Shown here one piece after another: positions 10,501 through 17,156 of a stretch of 50,344 nucleotides of DNA. Below the pieces are notes generated by a model. The model worked only from the letters and a program-made list of their open reading frames with translations, made no database searches and was not told the DNA's origin. The stretch is from positions 1-50,344 of IMG/VR virus record IMGVR_UViG_3300020220_000082, one strand, 5' to 3'. The translations under genes were made by a program, and so were the position numbers. Position 1 is the stretch's first letter; each line of letters starts with the position of its first letter. This DNA comes from a virus.

Positions 10501-13322
10501 GAAGCTAACTGAGCTGCCCTCCTAATTGTTTTGACTGGAAGAGCTTTACCATCAAAAGCATCATTACCATTTGCAGCAGAAACATAATATCTACTTTCAA
10601 ATAATCCAGCACCATTGGTTGTAAATCCCAATGTGCCGTCTGGGAGTAAACCTAAAAGTTGTCCAGCACTACCTATTCTAGGAGGTAAAGTTAATGTATA
10701 ATTTGAAGAAATACCAGAATTAGAAAGCTGAATCTTTACAGTTTTATCTTGATTGCCTAAAGTATTAAAACCGACTAAGGATAATGTACTTACACCTACA
10801 TTATTAAATGTAGAAACTCCAGAATAATTAATATTAGTTCCAGAAAGACTTGTAACAAATCCAGCAGAAGATCTTAAACTCTGTAGACCAATAATTGAAG
10901 AATCTGGCCCAACAATAGTTACAGTTCCTGTACCAACCGAAAGAATACCTGTAATTCTTGCATCACCATCAACAACAAAATCTGTACCTGCAGCTCCGAT
11001 TGATATATTTCCAAAAGTAACAAAACCATTAACATTTATTTCTGATACAGTTAGATAAGTAATAACTCCAACTTGACTGTTCAATGTCTGAACAGTTCCC
11101 ACTCCAGTTACATCAAAGTATGTTGCGAATCCACTATTAACTCTAGAAAGATTAGTATTAGACGTTTCTATATTTAAATCGGTAGCAATACCAGAAGAAA
11201 TATATGCAACATCTAATCTTGCACTAGAAATTCCTGCAGTAGTTACGATACCACTTGTAGCAAAGAAATCATCTACTCTTGCACTAGAAATTCCTGCAGT
11301 GGTTACAATACCGCTCGTAACATATAAGTTATCAATATATCCGAAAGAAATCCCTGCAGTAGTTACGATACCACTTGTAGCAAAGAAATCATCTACTCTT
11401 GCACTAGAAATTCCTGCAGTTGTGATTCCTACAGTTGTTACAATACCGCTCGCAACATATAAGTTATCTACTCTTGCACTAGAAATTCCTGCAGTAGTTA
11501 CAATACCAGAAGTTGCAAAGAAATCATCTACTCTTGCACTAGAAATTCCTGCAGTGGTTACGATACCAGAAGTTGCAAAGAAATTATCTACTCTAGCGCT
11601 TGTGATTCCTACAGTTGATGCAATAGCAGAAATAACAGTTGCGTTACTCACACTTAAATTTGTAACAATACCGCTTGTAACAGATAAAGTGTTTATAGCA
11701 GCAGTTGTTACGATACCGCTGGCGAGATATAAATTATCGATATATCCGACAGAAATCCCCGCAGTTGTTACAATACCAGAAGTTGCAAAGAAATCATCTA
11801 CTCTTGCACTAGAAATTCCTGCAGTGGTTACAATACCAGAAGTTGCAAAGAAATTATCTACTCTAGCGCTTGTTATTCCTGCAGTGGTTACGATACCAGA
11901 AGTTGCAAAGAAATTATCTACTCTAGCGCTTGTGATTCCTGCAGTGGTTACAATTCCTGATTGTGCAAAGAATAAATTATTAATCGATAATAAATCAACA
12001 TTTTCTTGGGTAACTACTAAGCTTGTTACGATACCAGAAGTTGCAAATAAGTTATCTACTCTTGCACTAGAAATTCCTGCAGTGGTTACGATACCAGAAG
12101 TTGCAAAGAAATTATCTACTCTAGCGCTTGTGATTCCTGCAGTTGTTATGATACCTGAATTAATATTCGCATCACTTAAATTAGATGTTTGTACATTTAA
12201 AGTTGTTACAATACCTGATAATGCAAAGAAGTTATCTACTCTAGCGCTTGTTATTCCTGCAGTGGTTACGATACCAGAAGTTGCAAAGAAATTATCTACT
12301 CTAGCGCTTGTGATTCCTACAGTGGTTACAATACCGCTAGCGAGATATAAATTATCAATATATCCTACAGAAATTCCTGCAGTAGTTACAATACCAGAAG
12401 TTGCAAAGAAATTATCTACTCTAGCGCTTGTGATTCCTGCAGTTGTTATGATACCAGAATTAATATAACCAGTATTAGCTGATAAAGTTGTAGTGTAGAG
12501 ATTAGTTATAATCCCAGAAGCTACATAAGCATTAGTAATATTAAAACTAGTGGCAATACCACCATTAATATTAGCAAGATCAACGTATTGTGTACTAACG
12601 AATAAATTGGTAACAATGCCAACATTAACATAAGCATCATTAATATATGCACTAGTAATTCCGGTTGTAGTTACAATACCGGAGCTTATAAACAAATTAT
12701 CAATATATGCAGAAGTAATTCCCGCTTCAGCTATGATTGTATGATTACTAACTTCTAGATCATAAAGAGAAGTTTTTCCAGATTCTGGATTTATAAACGT
12801 AAAACTTGTTGAAATTGAGCCGTTAACACCAAAATGAATTATTGATAATTGAATACTTGATATTCCAACCGCATCAACTACACAATCAAGATCTATATGA
12901 TTAGGGTTTTGTACAATTTGACCTACCCTAATATTATCAGTAGAAATTCCAGTGATGAACAAAAGTTCATTTGGATCACCAATGTTACTATCAGTTAACT
13001 CACCCTGTCTTACAATAGGAGGTTCGTAAGCAACCGCTAAACTCCTTAAGTTTAGATTACCTGCTATTGCAACGTCTCCTATAGCTATTAATGCTAAAGA
13101 ACCTGTTGTTGTAGTTCCTATTCCAATAAAAGATTTGTTTACTAATCCTTGGGATACTGTAGCACCAAATCCAGTTCCTACTAAATAATGACCCCCAAGT
13201 TTAACTCCATCATGAACAACCAGAACGTCTAGAGTAGTATCTACAGTTACTTCTCCAACCGCTCCCGTAAATACTGTATGTTCTGAAGATGTTCCCCTTC
13301 TAAGTTGTACCTGCTTGGTCAT
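1521..13322 (-). CDS. Giant tail fibre with S74 chaperone domain (3,933 aa)
   Basis: A receptor-binding-type fibre by architecture. Residues 1-50 (MTKQVQLRRGTSSEHTVFTG and following VHDGV) match the Mtd_N-like N-terminal domain of many phage fibres. About 190-715 is an array of 20-residue units (SGIVTTAGITSARVDNFFAT type). About 890-1814 is a helical module with repeated C-x-RDLGY-x-x-DA segments that is also present in gp7. About 1815-2080 looks like a right-handed beta-helix. About 2080-3170 has beta-rich YYV/YYA and GGSGY modules. About 3170-3740 holds four 'IVxRDGSGNFSAGTI' fibre repeats. The C-terminal 95 residues form a peptidase S74 intramolecular chaperone: Ser3839 of SDIKLKENI, Lys3844 and the HHMGVIAQEV motif are present, so self-cleavage at Ser3839 is expected after trimer folding, followed by a coiled coil. 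A late promoter lies upstream and a terminator downstream. No Shine-Dalgarno is obvious. Which host ligand it binds cannot be read from sequence. Confidence 0.88.
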   Translation of the reverse strand: MTKQVQLRRGTSSEHTVFTGAVGEVTVDTTLDVLVVHDGVKLGGHYLVGTGFGATVSQGLVNKSFIGIGTTTTGSLALIAIGDVAIAGNLNLRSLAVAYEPPIVRQGELTDSNIGDPNELLFITGISTDNIRVGQIVQNPNHIDLDCVVDAVGISSIQLSIIHFGVNGSISTSFTFINPESGKTSLYDLEVSNHTIIAEAGITSAYIDNLFISSGIVTTTGITSAYINDAYVNVGIVTNLFVSTQYVDLANINGGIATSFNITNAYVASGIITNLYTTTLSANTGYINSGIITTAGITSARVDNFFATSGIVTTAGISVGYIDNLYLASGIVTTVGITSARVDNFFATSGIVTTAGITSARVDNFFALSGIVTTLNVQTSNLSDANINSGIITTAGITSARVDNFFATSGIVTTAGISSARVDNLFATSGIVTSLVVTQENVDLLSINNLFFAQSGIVTTAGITSARVDNFFATSGIVTTAGITSARVDNFFATSGIVTTAGISSARVDDFFATSGIVTTAGISVGYIDNLYLASGIVTTAAINTLSVTSGIVTNLSVSNATVISAIASTVGITSARVDNFFATSGIVTTAGISSARVDDFFATSGIVTTAGISSARVDNLYVASGIVTTVGITTAGISSARVDDFFATSGIVTTAGISFGYIDNLYVTSGIVTTAGISSARVDDFFATSGIVTTAGISSARLDVAYISSGIATDLNIETSNTNLSRVNSGFATYFDVTGVGTVQTLNSQVGVITYLTVSEINVNGFVTFGNISIGAAGTDFVVDGDARITGILSVGTGTVTIVGPDSSIIGLQSLRSSAGFVTSLSGTNINYSGVSTFNNVGVSTLSLVGFNTLGNQDKTVKIQLSNSGISSNYTLTLPPRIGSAGQLLGLLPDGTLGFTTNGAGLFESRYYVSAANGNDAFDGKALPVKTIRRAAQLASFDSFQIPGQRFLDAGDLLEANNNFIKEEAIAYVKFNFENIGIATIFPDFNENTWKAGIGSVVEALTYDIRFGGNSKSRNIGSVLKDSGTYTGEEVPLIFAIDYVKFIGQYVINNQSPPTLYQTSVNQTFDFTIKPDPENSNANYFHTSKDARNLIVGNRQEIIDKSLASVAVGVGSTFFFPGDAETTTRSRYYYAHKLIEINKQEIVDKSIASLAVGFPTGFYVPGPGVVATTKDSRYYRAYQLIQINKSEIVSTALTAINTQYPNLWSSGISSAKCQRDLGYFVDAVSTDVFTGGNNYARTFAAFYFDNVGTAISTGLVGEEQQSIYGFQQAGIQMRRAITNQLSNKNLNATPGPTVFAGGGGNVGISSTAACTDVQNNITSLVGVVTAVVGAGNTSGLPTLNLGNFNLSVIGFGTTAGIWKCARDTAFFVDAVKTDVFTGGNNYSRRFAGFYFNNVGQPTSNGLLGEEAQSNYVFTTARDLMRLAVTNQLNTRDLTITADPYLTITATTGTVSTTKTSTGGTTGQGYVSIANNTGLVLGMPVFGTGIGSGAYITGLGATFANLSHPNTANTNGETITFGAAATLTFDAQATAPFQVNQVISVTGVTPAGYNGNYVVTNCTTTTVTYANSTTGSLSVAGKVGSNLSPESCANVRSTITSLAGIVTTVVAAGSTAGIGTTTNYGYFLVNSTYNVRNLSGISTLGIGISSVGVGSTTVVGGRKCARDLGYIIDAIAQDVSFGTNQHTLYATKKYFDGAGTLISNGVLGEEAASVYAFQSLGKYAKQAVTNWLNYQDLTIIGDVSIGGTNKNPNVCATTRATIDSLVGILTTALISGSLVGIASTNIGITDCANVRTALVNYAGIVTTIVGFGTNAAPALSLPQTKSTPVCIIVEAGDYSEDNPIILYDDVAIVGDNLRNTIIRPLNAGKDLFRVRNGIYVTGFAMKDAVDAAGIPQFTFDYACAYDDPTDPFTSRIGYATKTDKPTITRSPYIQNCSILSFLGGNGILVDGSKVLSPNVPVISQEVELPVDGEQPEQGKSMVAAAFTMVSFGGIGWRTINDGYAQVVSCFQIFCKYGSLTQSGGYLSITNSATNFGLFALRSTGFSPNSFKFDRGRIAATGTSGGLTTLKVVGLGRSEQDLYVVRFFDPAGNDATSNFKSAPVVTEFIGAATTQGGIVNVIDNTFNIISHPFLNADSVVYLGDEGVNPSRVIGGLVNQNQYYVKYINASSFQLTEDDSLTRIVDLTSASTGIHTFQKNTQEFFVKEVIDRHNVYQRLTIPGTQTVNFVSGKSVSQTVAGGTAVGYALTFQSSTRYLYVSVELSEGVRRNFAATGGSNLTINDHSGTPISTSISAVIGISTYWSIQFKVDSTLPGGTIQGVQNLPETYRLNFHRPSIINSSGHTWEYSGSGIDYNALPQNGGKTDIKTEQVSERGGRVYSSGTNELGDFKIGDFITAFNRTGNIIFNNTVTIGTLDSIRLSLSGGTAIEEFSIDTGMGDNETGGPLNKRVSTQLAVRSFLNNRLGNFIDKLVSTNAIPNAVVQLNSIGQINPDLIPPKTVNYFRANNVGGRTQLVNLIPATNLLQGDVVSEPVDSFVLVSDLIGQFIILNNSSTYNFLNGDVVVSTTSAGGAVGIVTTPPKIGVPAGSSLSFANVGYGTTGLVRGVPLTLKTLVGGSGYNVAGIYTGIRLDTSSGIGTGLTATVTVSAAGTVSNVAINTGGFKFATNDVLTLNDPAPIGGRTGGSNFTVQVNTVETRLYLKLTNQQKFPGSSNLPDFISDRNATGVSTNIGIGTTFSFTPTSIDVGGSLDFTNDRIVIGAGHTLQDGDPVIYRVSGGTAVSPLISGEVYYAKRVGVTSIALYTTYALTTIKDLESSGTGSHTVTRPGIVTSSNQIIFKNHGFATGDPVRITGNTPTGVTTGNFYFVGSVTQNSLTLHETRAESLTSINGLLLNTINLSAATNPVGIMTFTKQNITYTATVNTSSNDENNFSLLSTNSLDAANIISGILSPTRLGTGAANNETFLRGDSSYRKVVTAIGIGSTQPFDVQGYTSADFPAGGVGFTTYYGIVRLGLNRVASTIDAFSTLGVSKFKNSTFSIGADGAVSIKNAASGGDIDAVTLGGNNSSYHLDVNNHTGTIPVTRGGTSLTAAPSNGALLIGNGSSYTLTTTPILQGLLTTQSIAIGANHDISFTTGSWTGEKAGKIQFHSSNLYLQFTTQLIGRNASGTNVFTLTNSGGLTITGALSATRYTSTVATGTAPFTVASTTEVANLNAALLNGFASSTSNTANAIVRRDGSGSFGTGRIELSSAGSTTVAQLTFSGSTNNWITFGTNGVAAPTFNTRSVGTKVVYYTNLSASSADYAAGIEGSTLWHSVPTTSELFRWYGGTTVAATLTGAGVFTATGTVSGTRLISTIGTGTAPLTVTSTTEVANLNAALLNGFSSSSDNTGNTIVRRDASGNFNAGTIRGTTIVGGTGSAIGGGGLVVNGTTDNNDSQLIIKKPAQSSFSVLSWDGIVFLTANVYYVNGAWVHDAPSGNNNNQLFVLRPGLGARWYASNNGTGSWNVAADLQLWNDSGVWQRPLANTLTLNTAGTGLSGSTTYNNSGAATFTVTSNATSANTASTIVARDGSGNFSAGTISANLNGRANSLTSFDTRSTNPNPDTFGMEVRFDFKQNTTNGLSDGGTYNGVMSWRKYGTGTDYSGGPMIQLAYTANGNLWKRLSTGNTTWGTWYRFVDTNNASSLVVTSLATSGTGISVNTSVGAVTITSNATSANTGSTIVARDGSGNFSAGTITATLNGTATNTNSISNALGNSHTWTGINYFQSNLGGTSGSLSNPPLQAFCTGGNSAFMSFHRGGAFAVNMGLDSDNVLRIGGWSASANRLQLDMSGNLTLAGQVTANSDIKLKENIFTIENALDKVLNLRGVEFDRIDSGEHHMGVIAQEVEEVIPFLVREDNTGTKSVAYSNMVGLLIEAIKEQQVQINELRDEIKTLKGE
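7070..7880 (-). other. Putative right-handed beta-helix segment in the fibre
   Basis: Fibre residues about 1815-2080 run VCIIVEAGDYSEDNPIILYD, then DDVAIVGDNLRNTIIRPLN, GIYVTGFAMKD, YIQNCSILSFLGGNGILVDG and a series of short beta-turn phrases. The 'duration/elevation of a layered list' pattern (AGDYSEDNPIILYDDVAIVGD) is typical of pectate-lyase-like and depolymerase-like parallel beta-helices in phage tail proteins. No catalytic residues can be assigned by eye, so an enzymatic role is open. Confidence 0.5.
7880..10650 (-). other. Fibre segment homologous to part of gp7
   Basis: Fibre residues about 890-1814 share long, colinear similarity with gp7 residues about 2540-3040. Matching stretches include YVKFIGQYVINNQSPPTLYQ vs YVKFIGQYIINNQTPPTLYQ, RYYRAYQLIQINKSEIV vs RYYRAYQLIQINRTEIV, and CQRDLGYFVDAVSTDVFTGG vs CKRDLGYLVDAISLDLFTGG. 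The fibre has three full copies of the C-x-RDLGY unit plus one diverged leading copy. Confidence 0.85.
11190..12760 (-). repeat. Array of degenerate 60-bp (20-aa) repeats in the fibre
   Basis: In-frame units of 20 codons encode variants of SGIVTTAGITSARVDNFFAT. I count thirteen SARVD and one SARLD, with diverged SVGYIDNLYLA and SAYINDAYV units between and before them. Neighbouring units differ mostly at synonymous or conservative sites, so the DNA is repetitive enough for slippage or unequal recombination in steps of 60 bp, keeping frame. The open antisense frames over this stretch are by-products of the repeat. Confidence 0.88.
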
Positions 13323-13350
13323 AGTACTATACGACTCAAATTACTATTTC

Positions 13351-13370
13351 TTCTGATGTATTTATCAGAA
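13351..13370 (-). promoter_or_regulatory. Late promoter GATAAATA inside a 7-bp inverted repeat, upstream of the fibre
   Basis: On the minus strand TTCTGAT (13370-13364), loop AAATAC and ATCAGAA (13357-13351) form a perfect 7-bp hairpin that begins immediately after the TAA of the 1,226-residue gene. The late element GATAAATA (13366-13359) lies within it. Predicted start near 13353 leaves a roughly 30-base leader to the fibre ATG at 13322. Transcripts starting here lose the hairpin; transcripts reading through keep it. Confidence 0.6.
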
Positions 13371-16300
13371 TTAAATGATCACTACATATGTTCTTGGGAT
13401 TTGGAATGGATTATTAATAGCTAATCCAGAAAGTTCTAGAATATAAATTGTACCAAGCCCAACATAAGTGGATTTTGTGAAGGATTCTAATCCAGAAGAG
13501 AATCCAAACAGACTTCCAGATGCAATATCATATATTTTTGTAATTGAATCATCGGCGGATCCAAGAACATTAATTAGACCAGAACCACCTAGTGATGGGA
13601 TATAGTCAACATCTGGATGGAGAAGTTCACCAGAAAGTGTTATGGTTCCAGAACCTATTTGAGTATATGTAGCAATTTCTGAAGTAATTGCAGATCCACT
13701 TACAGTAAATAGTCCTATACCAACAATTGAATATTCAAGTTCTATGGAAGTAGTTGCAGATCCAGAAATTTGAATGAGAAGTGTATTTTCTGGTGGAATG
13801 ACACCAATGGACTCTCCAGAACCAGATAAAGTAAATAGATTTCCATTTCCAATGTAAGTATTTGTTTCTCTTTCGGAAGAAATTTCTGAAATGAATACTG
13901 TTCCAATTCCAATTTCGGAATAAGTAAGTTTAATATCGTTGTATGTTCCCGATAAAGTATAAAGTCCAACTCCAATATCAGTATATACGGAAATTTCAGA
14001 AGTAACTGCACTTCCATCAAGATCTAACAGAACAGTATTTTCTGGAGGATTGGCTGTAAAACTTACATGTGCAGAGTCTTGATTATCACATACAATATCT
14101 TCATTATCACAAGTATCGTAATCATTATCTACATTGTGCCTTGTAAATCTAAAGGTTCCTCTTGCTGGATAGTTAGGAACATAGAATACAGTCGAATCTC
14201 CAGTAAGACTTACAGATCCTAATCCTTCATAACTATTTGTAATTGATTCTTCAATGAATCCATTGATGATGTAAAGAACTTCAGTTTCTGGAGTTTGTGC
14301 AGAATATACTTCAAGACTAAATCCAGAAATACTAAAGAGTTGAATATCTTCAGGAGTTTGTGCAGAGAAGGATTCTAGAGCCGTTCCGTAGAATTGAACC
14401 GTTCCAAGTCCACGGAAAGACTTAGTTCTCAATATATCGAAACTTCCGTTAACAGATAGTTGTCCAGATCCACTGTAAGCAAAAGTTATTTTTTCAATAA
14501 TTGGCGAAGTTTGTTGCGATACGAAAATTGTTCCTGAAGTTCCTGGATTATTATCATCTCCATAATAACCATATACTGCAATTTCTCTTGTAGATGCAAT
14601 TCCGGAAAGTGTTATTATTTCTCCAGAACCATCATAATTACATCTGCTGAAGGATTCATTTCCAGTACCAGATATAAATATAGATCCTTGACCAAATATA
14701 ACTGGAACCAATCTTCCTTTGCCTGATCCTAACAGTCTTATTGTTCCAATACCAGAGCCAAGATTAAAGTCGCCAATAAGGAATCCATATCTATTGCAAT
14801 ATGTTTTAGCGTCACGAAGATTACCATCTCCATCCGGAGCAAATCCTACTCCAGGAACAGGGCCAAAAGTACCTATACCAGCATAAGACTCTGTATTTCT
14901 TTCTACAGCAGTTCCTAAGAATGTGTAGAGAGCTGTATCTTCTGGAGTTTGTGCAGAGAAGGATTCTAGAGCAGTTCCAGAGAAACTATAGAGAATAGTA
15001 TCTTCAGGAGTTTGTGCAGAGAAGGATTCTAGAGCAGTTCCAGAAAGCGTTAATGTACCTATGCCAACATAAGACTCTGTATTTCTTTCTACAGCAGTTC
15101 CTAAGAATGTGTAGAGAGCTGTATCTTCTGGAGTTTGTGCAGAGAAGGATTCTAGAGCAGTTCCAGAGAAACTATAGAGAATAGTATCTTCAGGAGTTTG
15201 TGCAGAGAAGGATTCTAGAGCAGTTCCAGAAAGCGTTAATGTACCTATGCCAACATAAGACTCTGTATTTTTCTCTACAGCATATCCAGATAAGTTGATT
15301 CCTGTAGTTCCAACACCAATATTTTTCTCAATACCATAGTGTGGAGTATAATCAATATTTGGATGTAATAATTCTCCAGAGAAACTATAAAGAACCGTAT
15401 CTTCTGGAGTTTGTGCAGAGAAGGATTCTAGAGCAGTTCCTAAGACAAATATTGATCCAAATGGACAAGTAACAACTAGAGGTTCAATTATGAATCCAGC
15501 ATCATCTGGAATATTGCCGGTTTCTTCTTCGGATATTAAACCAGAATCAATGAAATCAGAAGGTGTTTCACTTACAAATCCAAAATCAGTTGCGTCTTCG
15601 CCAGGATCATAACATGATTCTGGATCTGCATTATAAGAGAAAGTAAATCTTTCGGTGAGGACACCATTGAGTTTAATACCTGTTGTTCCAACACCAATAT
15701 TTTTCTCAATACCATAGTGTGGAGTATAATCAATATTTGGATGTAATAATTCTCCAAATAACTTGATTCCTGTAGTTCCAACACCAATATTTTTTTCAAT
15801 ACCATAGTGTGGAGTATAATCAATATTTGGATGTAATAATTCTCCAGAGAAACTATAAAGAACCGTATCTTCTGGAGTTTGTGCAGAGAAGGATTCTAGA
15901 GCAGTTCCTAAGAATGTGTAGAGAGCTGTATCTTCTGGAGTTTGTGCAGAGAAGGATTCTAGAGCAGTTCCTAAGAATGTGTAGAGAGCTGTATCTTCTG
16001 GAGTTTGTGCAGAGAAGGATTCTAGAGCAGTTCCAGAAAGCGTTAATGCACCTATGCCAACATAAGACTCTGTATGTGACTCTAAACCAACTCCTAAGAA
16101 CGTATAGAGAGCTGTATCTTCTGGAGTTTGTGCAGTAAAACTTATAGTTGCAGAACTTTGATTATCGCAAGAAATACCATTACTGTCGCAGGTATCATAA
16201 GTATTATCTGCGTTATAATTTACAAATCTAACCGTTCCAAATGGAATTTGTGGATACGAAGTTGGATTATTGATTATTAGTCCGAAATCGTCGAGAGAGG

Positions 16301-17051
16301 GATATGGTCCTCTGATAGTTGGTGGTTCAGTTATCGACCCGAAATCATCGATCCCACTCAAGCCAGCTTCGGTTATACTTCCCCAATCTAATTGTGGATT
16401 ATAAATTGAACTTGTATTATATGCCCATGATACTCTTTCCAGTGCTGTGGCCGCAACACTGGCATCCATTCGGAGAGTACCAGAAGCAACATACGGTCGT
16501 ACTGTTCTTTCTAATCCACTACCTATTTCAAATACAGTACCATTTCCAACCCAGGCAAAAGTAACATTCTCGTCTAGAACTCCAACAGTAAATAATGTTC
16601 CAGATCCTGTAAAGTGATGAAGTTGACTTACAGCAGCACTTGTTAATTTTATTTCAAGTGCTCCCATCGGAGTCAATGTTGAATTAACATAAAGATATCC
16701 AAAGTCTTCGTATACAGTAGAATCAAAAGTATAAACTTCATCTACAGTTTCATAAGGAGTAGAAGAATCATATAATGTTGGACTATCAGTAAGAGATGAA
16801 AAATTTATTGATGTACTATCAAAATGAGGTGCAGAATCAAAAGTCACATCTGTAGATGAAAATTCTGTTGCTGATCCCGGTAAAGGTCGAGTCAAATAAA
16901 AATTAGTGGTATAATCTACTACAGATTGTGGTTGTAGGGATAAATCTGCAGCATAATCTATACTTCTTTCAACAGGAGATGTGATACTGCCAAAATCTCC
17001 TGTTTCGTAAGTGTTAGTACTTATTATAGAATTATATACATAGATACTCAT
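13371..17051 (-). CDS. Repeat-rich virion structural protein (1,226 aa)
   Basis: Probable tail or fibre-associated structural protein; I do not recognise a named T4 equivalent. It is built mostly of short beta-rich units of about 20-28 residues: TALESFSAQTPEDTALYTFL (eleven AQTPED/E occurrences), TAVERNTESYVGIGTLTLSG, and ELLHPNIDYTPHYGIEKNIG followed by VGTTGIKL. Interspersed acidic stretches repeat the theme 'DDFGSI/DFGLI' (for example SITEAGLSGIDDFGSITEP). Several units are identical at DNA level, including a 186-bp perfect tandem duplication. It sits between the 335-residue virion protein and the fibre, and an intrinsic-terminator-like hairpin lies just upstream of its ATG with no late promoter between hairpin and ATG, so its expression may depend on read-through. 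Beta-stacked repeats suggest an elongated shaft or adhesin; that is inference. Confidence 0.72.
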   Translation of the reverse strand: MSIYVYNSIISTNTYETGDFGSITSPVERSIDYAADLSLQPQSVVDYTTNFYLTRPLPGSATEFSSTDVTFDSAPHFDSTSINFSSLTDSPTLYDSSTPYETVDEVYTFDSTVYEDFGYLYVNSTLTPMGALEIKLTSAAVSQLHHFTGSGTLFTVGVLDENVTFAWVGNGTVFEIGSGLERTVRPYVASGTLRMDASVAATALERVSWAYNTSSIYNPQLDWGSITEAGLSGIDDFGSITEPPTIRGPYPSLDDFGLIINNPTSYPQIPFGTVRFVNYNADNTYDTCDSNGISCDNQSSATISFTAQTPEDTALYTFLGVGLESHTESYVGIGALTLSGTALESFSAQTPEDTALYTFLGTALESFSAQTPEDTALYTFLGTALESFSAQTPEDTVLYSFSGELLHPNIDYTPHYGIEKNIGVGTTGIKLFGELLHPNIDYTPHYGIEKNIGVGTTGIKLNGVLTERFTFSYNADPESCYDPGEDATDFGFVSETPSDFIDSGLISEEETGNIPDDAGFIIEPLVVTCPFGSIFVLGTALESFSAQTPEDTVLYSFSGELLHPNIDYTPHYGIEKNIGVGTTGINLSGYAVEKNTESYVGIGTLTLSGTALESFSAQTPEDTILYSFSGTALESFSAQTPEDTALYTFLGTAVERNTESYVGIGTLTLSGTALESFSAQTPEDTILYSFSGTALESFSAQTPEDTALYTFLGTAVERNTESYAGIGTFGPVPGVGFAPDGDGNLRDAKTYCNRYGFLIGDFNLGSGIGTIRLLGSGKGRLVPVIFGQGSIFISGTGNESFSRCNYDGSGEIITLSGIASTREIAVYGYYGDDNNPGTSGTIFVSQQTSPIIEKITFAYSGSGQLSVNGSFDILRTKSFRGLGTVQFYGTALESFSAQTPEDIQLFSISGFSLEVYSAQTPETEVLYIINGFIEESITNSYEGLGSVSLTGDSTVFYVPNYPARGTFRFTRHNVDNDYDTCDNEDIVCDNQDSAHVSFTANPPENTVLLDLDGSAVTSEISVYTDIGVGLYTLSGTYNDIKLTYSEIGIGTVFISEISSERETNTYIGNGNLFTLSGSGESIGVIPPENTLLIQISGSATTSIELEYSIVGIGLFTVSGSAITSEIATYTQIGSGTITLSGELLHPDVDYIPSLGGSGLINVLGSADDSITKIYDIASGSLFGFSSGLESFTKSTYVGLGTIYILELSGLAINNPFQIPRTYVVII
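14891..15262 (-). repeat. Perfect 186-bp tandem duplication in the 1,226-aa gene
   Basis: Positions 14891-15076 and 15077-15262 read identically base for base by eye. The unit is 62 codons and so keeps the frame; it contains one TAVERNTESYVGIGT unit and two AQTPED units. Confidence 0.88.
15850..16125 (-). repeat. 63-bp tandem units (AQTPED repeats)
   Basis: The 63-bp unit encoding TALESFSAQTPEDTALYTFLG recurs with exact period; the phrase starting gcagttccta occurs at 15901 and again at 15964, and flanking units continue on both sides. These are near identical in DNA, a sign of recent amplification. Confidence 0.82.
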
Positions 17052-17084
17052 TTGTAATTTCTACCGACACTTGTAGGTATTCGC

Positions 17085-17117
17085 AAAAAAGAGGACCGCC
17101 ATAAAATAGCAATCCTC
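17085..17117 (-). terminator. Intrinsic-terminator-like hairpin upstream of the 1,226-aa gene
   Basis: On the minus strand GAGGATTGC (17117-17109), a 9-base loop and GCGGTCCTC (17099-17091) form a 9-bp stem with two G-U pairs, followed by TTTTTT (17090-17085). It lies between the 335-residue protein and the repeat protein. No consensus late promoter is visible between it and the ATG at 17051. Confidence 0.7.
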
Positions 17118-17156
17118 CCATTCACAATTAAATTATTAAATTTTTTTATTCAAGTA

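Noticed and set aside
11299-12468. A 389-residue open frame on the plus strand
   Set aside because: It is antisense to the 60-bp repeat array of the fibre; repetition without stop codons in one unit keeps the opposite frame open. Its sequence (repeated IPAVVTIPEVAKKLSTLAL) is just the array read backwards.
11190-12470. CRISPR-like regular repeats
   Set aside because: The repeats are translated in frame without non-repeat spacers of constant length, so this is a protein repeat and not a CRISPR array.
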